DNA of 64,000 nucleotides, taken from contig NZ_JBHSWH010000001.1 of assembly GCF_042661025.1 (NCBI RefSeq), positions 3,658,001-3,722,000 of the forward strand, read 5' to 3'. This DNA comes from Flexivirga alba. GTDB lineage: Bacteria; Actinomycetota; Actinomycetes; Actinomycetales; Dermatophilaceae. The translations under genes and the position numbers were made by a program. Shown in pieces: positions 16,090 through 25,352 of this stretch. The notes below the pieces were generated by a model, which made no database searches, was not told the DNA's origin, and was given only the letters and a program-made list of their open reading frames with translations. The number at the start of each line of letters is the position of its first letter. Position 1 is the stretch's first letter.

Positions 16090-16947
16090 ATGCCTGCCGA
16101 GCCAGCCTTCACGACGCAGCCGCAGCCGGCCGCGGAGCGCGCCAACGACGGTTCCGTCACGTTCGATTTCACCGACCGGGTCGTTGTCGTCACCGGCGCT
16201 TCGGGTGGGATCGGATCCGCCGTCACGGACATGTTCGCGGCAGCGGGTGCGGACGTCGTCGTCCACGGCCGGAAGGCCGACGTACTGGCCGAGCGTGTCG
16301 CTGCGGTCACGGACGCCGGCCGCTCCGCGGTCGCCGTCACCGGCAATATCCGCGAACCCGAGACCGCCGAAGAAATCGTCCGCGTCGCACATGAAAGATT
16401 CGGCCGCATCGACATACTCATCAACAATGCGGGTGGAAATTTCGGTGCCCGACTGGAAGACCTTTCAGTCAACGCCTGGAATGCGACGGTTGGTTCGAAT
16501 CTTTCCGGTGCATTCCATTTGGCGAACGCCTGTTTGCCGTTCTTTCGGGCAGTCGGAGGCGGCTCCATCGTGAATGTGGGCTCCGCCTCCGCCGGATACG
16601 CCCACCCGCTCCGCGGCGCCTACGCCGCCTCGAAGGCCGGGCTCGCATCCCTCACTCGCACCATGGCTTGGGAGTGGGCGCAGGACAACATCCGCGTCAA
16701 CTGCGTCGAGCCCGGCGCGGTCATGACGCCGGCATCCCGCTTCGCTCTGCAGGAGTCGACCGCGGTATCGGTGACCCGATTCGTCGCCATGGGTCGCATC
16801 GGCCGACCCGAGGACATCGCTCGGGTCTGCCTCTTCCTGTGTTCCAACGGGGCGAGCTATCTGACCGGCGAGACCATCCGGGTCGCCGGCGGGCCACACA
16901 CTTCGACTCCAGCGGACGTGGACCTCGTTCGCAATCCCGCTGGGTGA
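16090..16947 (+). CDS. Short-chain dehydrogenase/reductase
   Basis: 285-residue classical SDR. It has a 25- to 30-residue N-terminal extension, then TGASGGIG, NNAGGNFG, the catalytic YAASKAG and a C-terminal GETIRVAGG. The ATG at 16090 is supported by GAGGACG 5 bases upstream. An upstream in-frame ATG at 15958 lacks a site and would run through the dyad. It is the first gene of the rightward operon ending in the P450. The likely role is oxidation of the P450-generated alcohol to a ketone for the Baeyer-Villiger enzyme. Confidence 0.9.
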   Translation: MPAEPAFTTQPQPAAERANDGSVTFDFTDRVVVVTGASGGIGSAVTDMFAAAGADVVVHGRKADVLAERVAAVTDAGRSAVAVTGNIREPETAEEIVRVAHERFGRIDILINNAGGNFGARLEDLSVNAWNATVGSNLSGAFHLANACLPFFRAVGGGSIVNVGSASAGYAHPLRGAYAASKAGLASLTRTMAWEWAQDNIRVNCVEPGAVMTPASRFALQESTAVSVTRFVAMGRIGRPEDIARVCLFLCSNGASYLTGETIRVAGGPHTSTPADVDLVRNPAG

Positions 16948-17012
16948 TCGACTCCCCCGCGAGCCCTCGCAGCAACCAGTCAACGTTCCGATATCGACCT
17001 GGGAAGCATTAG

Positions 17013-17884
17013 ATGATGGACACCATGACCCCCAAAGTCCCCGCCATCGACGCGGCGACGCCACCGGACAGTGCGGCCATCGGGCGTCGGATCGGCGAGG
17101 AGATCCTGGCCGAGCGTCGCGCCGCCCGGCGCCGCAGTCTGCTCTACACCTGGGCATTGCGACTTTTCGTGCTCGTCGTCGTCATCGGTGTCTGGTGGCT
17201 CGCCTCAGACAGGGGTGGGTCTCGCCACTGATGGTGTCCGGCCCCAAGTCCGTCGCCGATGCATTCGTCAATCAGCTCAGTGATGCATCGTTCTGGACCG
17301 ATGCGGAGTCCACGTTCGGCGGTGCGATCAGCGGCCTGGTCGCGGGTGCGGTGCTCGGCATCCTGACCGGCGTCATCTTCTCCCGTTCGGCGTTGCTCGA
17401 GCGTGCGATGGCACCCTTCCTCACCTTCGCCAACAGCCTGCCCAGGCCCGCATTGGCACCGATCTTCATCCTGTGGTTCGGACTCGGCTTCACGCCCAAG
17501 GCCATGGTGGCGGCGAGCGTCGTCTACTTCGTCATGCTGACATCGACCCTGTCCGGCCTGCAGGGCATCGAGCATGACATCGAGCAACTCGCCGAATCAC
17601 TGACGATGTCCGCGCGTCAGCGGTTCTTCAAGATCGAACTGCCCAGTTCGCTGCCCAGCATCGTCGGTGGCCTGCGCCTGGGTGTCGTCTACTCGATCCT
17701 CGGCGCGGTGCTGTCCGAAATGGTCGGCGCCTACTCGGGACTCGGTCAGCGGCTGACGGCCCTCACCTCGAACTTCGATGTCGCCGGTTCGTTCGCCGTC
17801 CTGATTGCGATGGGGGTCATGACGATGATCCTTGACTTCGCCGTCTCAGGCATCGACAAGCTCGTCCAGAATCGCGCGCGCTGA
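17013..17884 (+). pseudogene. ABC importer permease (SsuC/TauC-like), interrupted by a -1 frameshift
   Basis: Inner-membrane permease of the nitrate/sulfonate/taurine family. The first frame (17013-17231) gives a charged N-terminus and one membrane span ending VIGVWWLASDRG. The second frame (usable from 17195) resumes with WVSPLMVSGP and continues through about five more spans. It includes the EAA-loop-like region LAESLTMSARQRFFKIELPSSLPSIVGGLR. Restoring one G in the run at 17212-17215 joins them into about 290 residues. It pairs with the ATPase at 14908 and the binding protein at 24096. A sequencing error is as likely as real inactivation. Confidence 0.8.
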
Positions 17885-17903
17885 GGTGGGTCCCGAGGTG
17901 ACC

Positions 17904-18898
17904 ATGGATACCTGTCCGACCTCCCCGGCGGCCACTGGTCCTGCCGGCAGTTCCGGTAGCCACTCGGTGCGAATCGCGAGCAAGGACCAGGTCGCCGACG
18001 GTGTCGTACGACTGCGCCTCGAGTCCCCGTCCGGTGCCCGGCTCCCGTTCTGGACACCCGGTGCGCACATCGATCTGATCTTGTCGGCCGGGTCGGACCA
18101 GGTGGTCCGTCAGTACTCGCTGTGCGGCAACCGCTGGGAGCCGGCCGCGTATGAAGTCGCGGTCCTGCGTGAGCCAGTGTCACGGGGTGGCTCACACTTC
18201 GTGCACGACGAGCTCGCCGTCGGCGACGTGGTCGGTGTGAGCACGCCGCGCAACAACTTCGCCCTGGTTCCGGCCACGTCCTACCAGTTCATCGCCGGCG
18301 GCATCGGGATCACACCCATCCTGGCGATGATCGACACCGCGGAACGGCTGCAGATCGACTGGCATTTGCTGTATGGCGGCCGATCCCGCGCTTCCATGGC
18401 GTTCCTCGACCACCTGGAGCAGTATGGCGAGCGCGTCACGATCTGCCCGCAGGACGAGTCCGGACTGCTCGATCTCAGCTTCCTGATCGAACCCGCAGAC
18501 GGCACGAAGGTGTACTGCTGCGGACCGGAACCCTCCTGGCCGCCGTCGAGAGCGCGACCTCTTCGTGGCCGGTGGGTCACGTGCGCTTTGAGCGCTTCCA
18601 GGCCGCCGTCGCGCCCACTCCCCTTCGCCAGGGTCCGTTCACGATGGAGTTGGCCCGATCCGGGATCGCGGTCACCGTCACTTCTGAGGAGTCCGTGCTC
18701 GACGCCTTGGAGAAGGTCGGGAAACCGGTCCTGTCCTCGTGCCGGGAGGGACTCTGCGGCACCTGTGAGGTGTCGGTGCTGGACGGCATACCTGATCACC
18801 GGGATTCATTGCTCACCGACGCCGAACGTGCCCGCAACGACCGGATGTTCGTCTGCGTTTCGCGATCAGCCACCGAACGCATCGTGCTCGACCTCTAG
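17904..18898 (+). pseudogene. Phthalate-dioxygenase-type reductase (FMN, NAD, 2Fe-2S), interrupted by a -1 frameshift
   Basis: Electron-transfer protein expected to pass NADH electrons to the adjacent P450. Frame one (from ATG 17904) has the FMN-binding RQYSLCG, NAD-binding AGGIGITP and CCGPEP. The next frame supplies LLAAVES, then a plant-type 2Fe-2S domain CREGLCGTC with a distant fourth Cys (MFVCVS), ending at 18898. One C missing from the CCC run at 18531-18533 explains the break. Restored length is about 331 residues in PDR order (FMN, NAD, 2Fe-2S). The unrestored frame has no stop and runs into the P450 frame. Confidence 0.85.
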
Positions 18899-18911
18899 GA
18901 GGATCACCACC

Positions 18912-20123
18912 ATGTCGACCGCAGTCCCTCCCGCCACCCAGGGCAAGCCTGCTCCAGTGCTCGACGAGGATCCGTTCTCGCCGGCGACGCTCGAGGACCC
19001 TTTCCCGTTCCAAGAGCGCCTGCGTGAGGCCGGTCCGATCGCGTTCCTGCCGAAGTACGGCGTGCACGCGGTCGGGCGGTATGACGAAGTCAGGTCAGTG
19101 CTGTCGAACTGGCAGGACCTCGCGTCCGGGTTCGGCGTGGGGATCTACGAGCCGTGGCGCGCTCGCGGCTTGCTGCAGACGGACCCACCCGAGCACGATG
19201 CACCCCGTGCGGTCCTGGAGCCGATCATGTCCGCGCGCGTATTGCGGACAATGGCCGAGGAATGCGGGCGGCAGGCCGCGGCGCTGCTCGACCAGGTGCT
19301 GGACGGCGCAGGTCCGACGGTGGACATCGACGGATATCAGGACATCGCGTCTGTCTTCCCGACGAACTTCTTCCCGAACGCATCAGGCATCAGCGAAGAA
19401 GGCCGGGAGAACCTGCTGCCGTATGCCGACATGGTGTTCAACACCGTCGGTCCGCGCAACGACCTGGTCAAGGAGGGCGAGTGCCGCCGTGAGGAACTCG
19501 GTGCCTGGGCCGCCAGCAGCTGCCAACGCGAGAGCCTGAAGCCCGAGGGTTTCGGAGCAGACATCTGGGCAGCGGTCGACCGTGGTGACCTGCTCGCCGA
19601 GCAGGCGCCGATCCTGGTCCTGTCCCTGCTGAATGCCGGGGTCGACACCACCATCTACGGGCTCGCCGCGCTGCTCTACGCACTGGCCACTCATCCGGAC
19701 CAATGGGCCGCGCTGCGCGACAACCCCGGCCTGGCACGCGTCGCCTTCGACGAGGCACTCCGCTGGGAATCGCCGGTTCAGGTGCTCTTCCGCAAGAGCA
19801 CGACGGACGTCACGATCTCCGGCATCACCATCCCGGAGGGCGAACGGCTGCTGATCTCCTACGGGGCCGCCAACCGGGACCCCCGCCGTTGGCAGAACCC
19901 CGATCTGTTCGACCTCACGCGCGATCCGTCCGGTCACCTGGCTTTCGGCATGGGCATCCACCAGTGCGTCGGCCAGCACGCCGCCCGGCTGCAGGCCGAG
20001 TCACTGTTGAAGGCGATGATCGAGCGGGTCGAGCACATCGAGCTCGCCGCGCCCATCCACCGGCACCACAACAACGCGCTGCGCGGCTGGGGTTCGATGC
20101 CGTTGCGAATCCGGTTGGCGTAG
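18912..20123 (+). CDS. Cytochrome P450
   Basis: 403-residue soluble bacterial P450. It shows the DPPEHDAPR segment (91-99), I-helix oxygen motif AGVDTT (242-247), ExxR (EALR, 281-284) and heme loop FGMGIHQCVG with the Cys ligand at about 352. AGGAGG lies about 10 bases before ATG 18912. The coupled phthalate-type reductase gene ends 13 bp upstream and is the probable redox partner. It most likely performs the first hydroxylation or demethylation of the imported substrate. The DPPEHDAPR and FPNASGI segments recall CYP199-type enzymes of substituted benzoates, from memory only. Confidence 0.93.
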   Translation: MSTAVPPATQGKPAPVLDEDPFSPATLEDPFPFQERLREAGPIAFLPKYGVHAVGRYDEVRSVLSNWQDLASGFGVGIYEPWRARGLLQTDPPEHDAPRAVLEPIMSARVLRTMAEECGRQAAALLDQVLDGAGPTVDIDGYQDIASVFPTNFFPNASGISEEGRENLLPYADMVFNTVGPRNDLVKEGECRREELGAWAASSCQRESLKPEGFGADIWAAVDRGDLLAEQAPILVLSLLNAGVDTTIYGLAALLYALATHPDQWAALRDNPGLARVAFDEALRWESPVQVLFRKSTTDVTISGITIPEGERLLISYGAANRDPRRWQNPDLFDLTRDPSGHLAFGMGIHQCVGQHAARLQAESLLKAMIERVEHIELAAPIHRHHNNALRGWGSMPLRIRLA

Positions 20124-20131
20124 AGGCAAAT

Positions 20132-21556
20132 TCAGGCCCGGGCCGCGATGATGTCCTCGACACATTGTTTCGCGTCCCCGAACAGCATCCGGGTGTTCTC
20201 CTTGAAGAACAACGGGTTCTGCACTCCTGCATAGCCGGTCGCCATCGACCGCTTGAACACGATCACGTCCTTGGCGTTCCAGACCGCGAGGACCGGCATA
20301 CCGGCGATCGGTGACCCCGGCTCCTCGGTCGCGGCCGGGTTGACCGTGTCGTTCGCGCCGATCACCAGCACGACGTCGGTCTCGTCGAAGTCGCCGTTGA
20401 TCTCGTCCAACTCCAGGACCAGGTCGTAGGGAACCTTCGCCTCGGCCAGCAGGACATTCATGTGACCGGGAAGCCTGCCCGCCACAGGGTGAATGGCGAA
20501 CCGGACCGTCACGCCGCGATCACGCAGACGGCGGGCCAGATCGGCCACCGCGTACTGGGCCCGGGCTGTCGCCATACCGTAGCCGGGCGTGATGACGACG
20601 GATCGCGCCGCGTCGAGCAGGTCGGCGGCTGCGCCGGCCTTGATCTCACGGTGCTCCCCATAGTCGCGCGCGCTGCCGGTGGACGGTGCGCCGTCCGAGC
20701 CGAACCCGCCCATGATCACCGAGACGAACGAGCGGTTCATCGCCGTACACATGATGTACGAGAGGTAGGCGCCCGACGATCCGACAAGTGCCCCGGTGAC
20801 GATCAACAGGTCGTTGCCGAGCATGAAGCCCGATGCTGCGGCGGCCCAGCCGCTGTAGGAGTTCAGCATCGATATGACGACCGGCATGTCGCCGCCGCCG
20901 ATCGATGCCACGAGATGGGCACCGAAGGCCAGTGCGATCACCGTCATCGCCGCAAGAGGGGCGAGCGACGGTGACGCGACGAACCACCACAGCAGACCCG
21001 CCGAAATCAGCAGGGCCGACAGGTTGAGCCAGTGCCGACCGGGCAGGGTCAGCGGTGTCGAACGCACCCGTGCGGACAGTTTGAGGAACGCGACGACGGA
21101 TCCGGTGAAGGTCACCGCACCGATGAAGATCCCGAGGAACACCTCGACGCTGTGCACGTCGGTCATCCCGGTGGCTTGCAGGTCGCGCGCGACCGACATG
21201 TCGGACGAAACCTCACGGAAGGAGTTGTATCCGACGAGCACTGCCGTCAGCCCGACGAAACTGTGCATGGCGGCGATGAGCTCGGGCATGCCGGTCATCT
21301 CCACGACCCGCGCTCGCCAGGTCCCGATGAGAGCCCCTGCCGCCACTGCGAGGGCGATCGGTCCGAGCAGACCGATGCCGTTCCCGTGGACAACCGAGAC
21401 GATCGTCGCGCCGACCGCGATGGCCATGCCGGCGATGCCGAGCAGGTTGCCGTGCTTCGCGGACTCGAACTTACTGAGTGCGGCAAGGGTGAGGACGAAC
21501 AGGAAGGTCGCCACGATGTATGCCGCGTACACCCCCGTGAGTGTCGTGGTGGTCAT
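20132..21556 (-). CDS. pntB: NAD(P) transhydrogenase beta subunit
   Basis: Membrane and NADP(H)-binding subunit of the proton-translocating transhydrogenase that makes NADPH from NADH. The 474 residues comprise eight or nine N-terminal membrane helices (ending near residue 270) and the dIII domain with GYGMATARAQY and VIGANDTVNPAA. It starts 4 bp after the PntA stop and converges on the P450 gene with only 8 bp between stops. Its placement suggests NADPH supply to the P450, Baeyer-Villiger and SDR steps. Confidence 0.96.
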   Translation of the reverse strand: MTTTTLTGVYAAYIVATFLFVLTLAALSKFESAKHGNLLGIAGMAIAVGATIVSVVHGNGIGLLGPIALAVAAGALIGTWRARVVEMTGMPELIAAMHSFVGLTAVLVGYNSFREVSSDMSVARDLQATGMTDVHSVEVFLGIFIGAVTFTGSVVAFLKLSARVRSTPLTLPGRHWLNLSALLISAGLLWWFVASPSLAPLAAMTVIALAFGAHLVASIGGGDMPVVISMLNSYSGWAAAASGFMLGNDLLIVTGALVGSSGAYLSYIMCTAMNRSFVSVIMGGFGSDGAPSTGSARDYGEHREIKAGAAADLLDAARSVVITPGYGMATARAQYAVADLARRLRDRGVTVRFAIHPVAGRLPGHMNVLLAEAKVPYDLVLELDEINGDFDETDVVLVIGANDTVNPAATEEPGSPIAGMPVLAVWNAKDVIVFKRSMATGYAGVQNPLFFKENTRMLFGDAKQCVEDIIAARA

Positions 21557-21560
21557 CGGG

Positions 21561-23120
21561 TCAGGCCTTCCGGAACATGTTGAGCATCCGTGCCGTGACG
21601 GTGAAACCGCCGAAGACATTGATGCTGGCGAGGGTTACGGCCGCCAGGGCGATCGCGCGGGTGGTCGGGTCGGATGAACCGAGCTGGAGGAGGGCACCGA
21701 TGACCACGATTCCCGAGACCGCGTTCGTGACTGACATGAGCGGTGTGTGCAGTGAGTGACGCACCTTGCCGATCACGTAGTAGCCGACCACCACGGCAAG
21801 CAGGAACACGGTGAAGTGGGCGAGGAACGCCGACGGGACGACGAGACCCATGCCGAGGATCAGCGCGATCGCACCGATGAGCAGACCAGGCGTCCGATAC
21901 TTCGAAGGCGCCGCGGGCGGCTCGGCAACCGCCTGTGCTGCGGCAGCTGGGTGAGCGACCGGTGCTGCCGACACTTGCACGGCAGGTGGTGGCCACAGCA
22001 CCTCGCCGGATCGACAAACCGTCATCCCCCGCAGCACAATGTCGTCGAGATCGAGCGCGAGCCGGCCGTCCTGACCCGGAGTGAGGAGCTTGACGAGATT
22101 GACCAGGTTCGTGCCGAACAGTTGTGAAGCCTGAGTTGGAAGCCGCCCGGGGAGATCGGTGTAGCCGATGATCTTCACGCCGCCTTCGGTCACGACGAGC
22201 TCGTCCGCGCGTGAGCCCGCCACGTTGCCACCACTGGCCGCTGCCATGTCGACGATGACCGACCCCGGCCTCATCGACGCCACCATCTCCTCGGTGATAA
22301 GCCGTGGCGCCGGCTTTCCGGGGATGAGAGCGGTCGTGATGATGATGTCGACGTCGCGGGACTGAGCGGCATACAGCTGCTCCGCCAACCGGTTGAACTG
22401 CGCACCGGTCTCCTTGGCGTAGCCGTCAGCAGACGGACCGGGTTCGTCAGTGCCTTCATCGACGTCGACGCGGAGGAACTCCGCGCCCATCGACTCCACC
22501 TGCTCGGCTGTTTCGGGACGGGAGTCGAACGCCCGGACGACGGCACCGAGTGAGCCGGCGGTTCCGATGGCGGCCAGTCCGGCGACACCGGCGCCCACCA
22601 CGAGCACCTTTGCCGGTGGGACCTTCCCTGCAGCCGTCACCTGCCCGGTGAAGAAGGACCCGAACTCGTGCGCCGCCTCGACCACTGCTCGGTAGCCACC
22701 GATGTTCGCCATGGAGGAAAGGACATCCAGGGCCTGGGCGCGGGAGATTCGCGGTACCGCATCCATGGCCAGCGCGGTGGCCCCTCGGGCTGCGATGCTC
22801 TCGACGAGCTCCGGGTTGAGCGCGGGCGCCAGCAGCGATGCGAGGTATTGTCCCGGCTGCAGCAGCGGGACCTCATCTGCGGAGGGCGCATTCACCTTCA
22901 GGAGGAGGTCGGCGTTCCAGACGTCATCGCCGACGATCGTTGCTCCGGCACCGACATACGCGTTGTCCAGGTATGCCGCCCGCGCGCCGGCACCCCGCTC
23001 GACCTGGACCGAGTAGCCCAACGAGATCAGCTGCTGCACAGTCCGGGGAGTGGCCGCAACGCGGGTCTCCTGTGGCAGGGATTCTCGAGGCACGCCGATA
23101 CGTTGTGGTGCCGAATTCAT
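21561..23120 (-). CDS. pntA: NAD(P) transhydrogenase alpha subunit (dI plus membrane segments in one chain)
   Basis: 519 residues: NAD(H)-binding dI (IGVPRESLPQETRVAATP at the start, VVGAGVAGLAAIGTAGSLGA near 175), a proline/alanine-rich linker near 400-425 and about four C-terminal membrane helices. This is the fused form, as in E. coli, rather than split PntAA/PntAB. ATG 23120 is preceded by GGAGG at 8 bases. A dyad at 23194 and a TTGACG hexamer at 23171-23166 lie upstream, tying it to the catabolic cluster. Confidence 0.96.
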   Translation of the reverse strand: MNSAPQRIGVPRESLPQETRVAATPRTVQQLISLGYSVQVERGAGARAAYLDNAYVGAGATIVGDDVWNADLLLKVNAPSADEVPLLQPGQYLASLLAPALNPELVESIAARGATALAMDAVPRISRAQALDVLSSMANIGGYRAVVEAAHEFGSFFTGQVTAAGKVPPAKVLVVGAGVAGLAAIGTAGSLGAVVRAFDSRPETAEQVESMGAEFLRVDVDEGTDEPGPSADGYAKETGAQFNRLAEQLYAAQSRDVDIIITTALIPGKPAPRLITEEMVASMRPGSVIVDMAAASGGNVAGSRADELVVTEGGVKIIGYTDLPGRLPTQASQLFGTNLVNLVKLLTPGQDGRLALDLDDIVLRGMTVCRSGEVLWPPPAVQVSAAPVAHPAAAAQAVAEPPAAPSKYRTPGLLIGAIALILGMGLVVPSAFLAHFTVFLLAVVVGYYVIGKVRHSLHTPLMSVTNAVSGIVVIGALLQLGSSDPTTRAIALAAVTLASINVFGGFTVTARMLNMFRKA

Positions 23121-23165
23121 CTGGTGCCTCCGGGTTTTGGGGACTTGGCGCCAGCATGAGGTCAG

Positions 23166-23208
23166 CGTCAACGACCGGGCAATGGAAGAACCGCTATCAG
23201 CGCGATAT
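23166..23208 (-). promoter_or_regulatory. Regulatory dyad plus -35 element upstream of pntAB
   Basis: The dyad CTATCAGCGCGATAT (23194-23208; CTATC-N5-GATAT, two mismatches to CTATCG-N3-CGATAG) is followed on the minus strand by exactly 22 bp and then TTGACG (23171-23166). The spacing equals that at 15974-16016 and 25353-25395. No clear -10 is seen, as is common for activator-dependent promoters. The same intergenic region also precedes the rightward SDR at 23289. Confidence 0.5.
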
Positions 23209-23288
23209 GCCTCCTTCGGAGACTCCCGAGGCACGCCGCTGAAACAATGCGGAGCGAACCCATCCAACACACTCGGAGGCGACGATCG

Positions 23289-24029
23289 ATGCCCGCAACC
23301 AGCCACTCATCCTCGGCGAAACCGCCTGCGGCAGAACGCATTCTGGTACTCACCGGGGGATCATCCGGCATCGGCGCCGAGCTGGTGAGCGCGCTTTCCG
23401 CTGAGTGGCGGATCACCTCGCTGGACCTCACACCGCCTGCTCACCCCCAGCCCGGCGTGGCCTACGCCAACGGTGACATCACGACGAACAGCGCCGTTGA
23501 GAGCTTGCATGAGGTGCTCGAGTACGGCTCTGACACCAAGATCGACGCGGTGGTGCACTGCGCTGGCATCGGCAAGTTCGGGCCCTTCCTGCAGATGTCT
23601 CGGGCCGACTGGGAGCGGCTGCTGACCGTCAACCTGCACGGCACGCTCAACTTCGTGCAGGGAATCGCCGACCAGGTCGCCGACGGCGGACGCATCGTCC
23701 TCTTCTCCTCGGGCACGGTCTTCAAGGCGCCCGCCGGCGCCGCGGCGTACGCGGCGTCGAAGGCGGGAATCATCGGCTTCGCGCGCAGCCTGGCGGCGGA
23801 GCTCGGCGCACGCGACATCACGGTCAACGTCATCGCACCGGGCCTGGTCGTCACACCACTGTCCGAGTCCATCGCGGCCGGCGAGGACGCGAACATCAGC
23901 ACCCGCGCGATCAAGCGAGCGGCGACCACCGCCGACTTCGTCGAGCCGGTCCGGTTCTTCCTGTCACCGGGCGCATCCTTCGTCTCCGGGCAGACTCTCG
24001 TCGTCGACGGCGGATCGATCCGCCGCTGA
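23289..24029 (+). CDS. Short-chain dehydrogenase/reductase
   Basis: 246-residue SDR with TGGSSGIG, HCAGIG in place of NNAG, a catalytic YAASKAG and C-terminal QTLVVDGGS. ATG 23289 is preferred because CGGAGG lies about 10 bases upstream. An in-frame ATG at 23247 adds an Arg-rich tail without a site. It is divergent from pntAB, sharing the region with the dyad at 23194. It ends in a strong bidirectional terminator shared with the binding-protein gene. Confidence 0.88.
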   Translation: MPATSHSSSAKPPAAERILVLTGGSSGIGAELVSALSAEWRITSLDLTPPAHPQPGVAYANGDITTNSAVESLHEVLEYGSDTKIDAVVHCAGIGKFGPFLQMSRADWERLLTVNLHGTLNFVQGIADQVADGGRIVLFSSGTVFKAPAGAAAYAASKAGIIGFARSLAAELGARDITVNVIAPGLVVTPLSESIAAGEDANISTRAIKRAATTADFVEPVRFFLSPGASFVSGQTLVVDGGSIRR

Positions 24030-24032
24030 GGC

Positions 24033-24087
24033 GAACGAAATCCCCTGCAGTTCCTGGCGATTGGAACTGCAGGGGATATTTTCGTTC
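24033..24087. terminator. Long bidirectional stem-loop between convergent genes
   Basis: A 14-bp perfect stem (24041-24054 with 24063-24076) with an 8-base loop is extended by an outer 8-bp arm (GAACGAAA at 24033-24040 pairing with TTTCGTTC at 24080-24087). A 3-base bulge separates the two stems. The A/T-rich outer arm gives a T-rich tract on either strand, so it can terminate both the SDR and the binding-protein transcript. Confidence 0.85.
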
Positions 24088-24095
24088 GGACCGTT

Positions 24096-25217
24096 TCAGG
24101 CCCGTGCGAATGCTGGAACAAGGTCCTCGAACGAGATCTGACCCTTCTTGATGATGCCCATCTGTTGCGCCACATCGAGCATCACGTCGATGTCGGCCTT
24201 CGCTACCTTCCAGTCCGGGTGCAGCTTCGGCACCAGATCGTCGGCGAAGTGATCGATGTATCCCTTGGCGATGTCCGGGAACTTGCCGCCCAGGCAGGTC
24301 TTGTTCAGCAACTCGGCGGCCTTGCCCCGGTTTGCGACCATCCAGTCGCGGCCGGCGGTCTGGGAAGCCAGCCAGGCCTTGACCACGTCCTCGTGCTTCT
24401 TCGCGAAGTCCTCGCGCACGATGCAGACGTCCACCTGCTGCTTGCTCAACAACGGCGGAACGCTCGGATCGGAGAACTCGATCAGGATACGGCCGCCAGT
24501 CTGTTTCGCGAGGACCCGGCTGGTCGCCCAGGTGATTCCGACATACGCCGCGATCCGGCCGGCTTTCATCTGCGCTGCGCCGCCCCCGGCCACCTGTCCG
24601 ACGGCCAGCGGGGTCACGTCCTTGCGCGTCATACCGGCCTGCTTCAGCGCCAGGGTGAGCTGCTGGTCGGCGCCGGCGCCGATAGCGGTGACACCGATGG
24701 TCTTCCCCTTGAGGGCCTGCATCTTCTCCTGGAAGGACGCCTTCGCATCGGGCCAACTCCCCTTGCCCACGACGATCGAGTATGTCGTCTCCGGGACTCG
24801 CATGCCCACGAACACCGGTCGCTTACCGGGTTCCGAATGCACGAAGGTCGACATCGTCAGCAGCACGTCCTGGACCTGCGCATCGATCGAGCCGGCAGTC
24901 ATCAGCTGCTCACCCTGAACCCCGCTCTTGGGCAGGATGAACTTCGGGACCTCAAGGTTGTACTTCTGATAGTCCTGCTGATCCTGATTGACGAAGTCGA
25001 GGAAATAGTTGTCGATCGGTGCAGACGCGATGTGCAAAGTTGTGGGCTTCGACAGCGCGCCGGCAGCCTTCTTGACGCCGGCCGCGGAGTTGGAGCCCCC
25101 GCCACCGCACGCACTCAGAGCGCCGCCTACACCGAGGGCAAGGAGCCCGCCTCCTGTCCATCGCAACACGTCACGACGTGAGGCATGCGGGCTGCTCAGG
25201 CGTCCAAGATCCGACAT
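24096..25217 (-). CDS. ABC importer substrate-binding lipoprotein (NMT1/SsuA-like), Tat-exported
   Basis: 373-residue extracytoplasmic solute-binding protein of the nitrate/sulfonate/taurine/THI5-like class. The N-terminus has a twin-arginine motif RRDVLRW (14-20), a hydrophobic stretch and a lipobox LSAC with Cys37, so it is probably Tat-exported and lipid-anchored. TTLHIASAPIDNYF begins the binding domain. AAGGAG lies just upstream of ATG 25217. It completes the importer whose ATPase and permease are at 14908-17884. The ligand is probably the growth substrate of the cluster but is not identifiable. Confidence 0.88.
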   Translation of the reverse strand: MSDLGRLSSPHASRRDVLRWTGGGLLALGVGGALSACGGGGSNSAAGVKKAAGALSKPTTLHIASAPIDNYFLDFVNQDQQDYQKYNLEVPKFILPKSGVQGEQLMTAGSIDAQVQDVLLTMSTFVHSEPGKRPVFVGMRVPETTYSIVVGKGSWPDAKASFQEKMQALKGKTIGVTAIGAGADQQLTLALKQAGMTRKDVTPLAVGQVAGGGAAQMKAGRIAAYVGITWATSRVLAKQTGGRILIEFSDPSVPPLLSKQQVDVCIVREDFAKKHEDVVKAWLASQTAGRDWMVANRGKAAELLNKTCLGGKFPDIAKGYIDHFADDLVPKLHPDWKVAKADIDVMLDVAQQMGIIKKGQISFEDLVPAFARA

Positions 25218-25352
25218 GAGTTACTCCTTGACAACGAACGGGACGCACTCGGTCGAGGTGACCATGACAAGTGCTCGAGGAGGTCGGCTGCGCATGGTCC
25301 GGAAGAACGCGTTGACCGACTAGGCGGCAACACTCCCGCCTGTGCCCCGGCC

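Noticed and set aside
17904..20123. Single open frame of 739 residues joining reductase and P450 (self-sufficient P450 fusion)
   Set aside because: The middle third (about 18534-18911) has no protein-like sequence in that frame, whereas the neighbouring frame carries the 2Fe-2S domain. The P450 also has its own AGGAGG and ATG. The fusion is a by-product of the frameshift.
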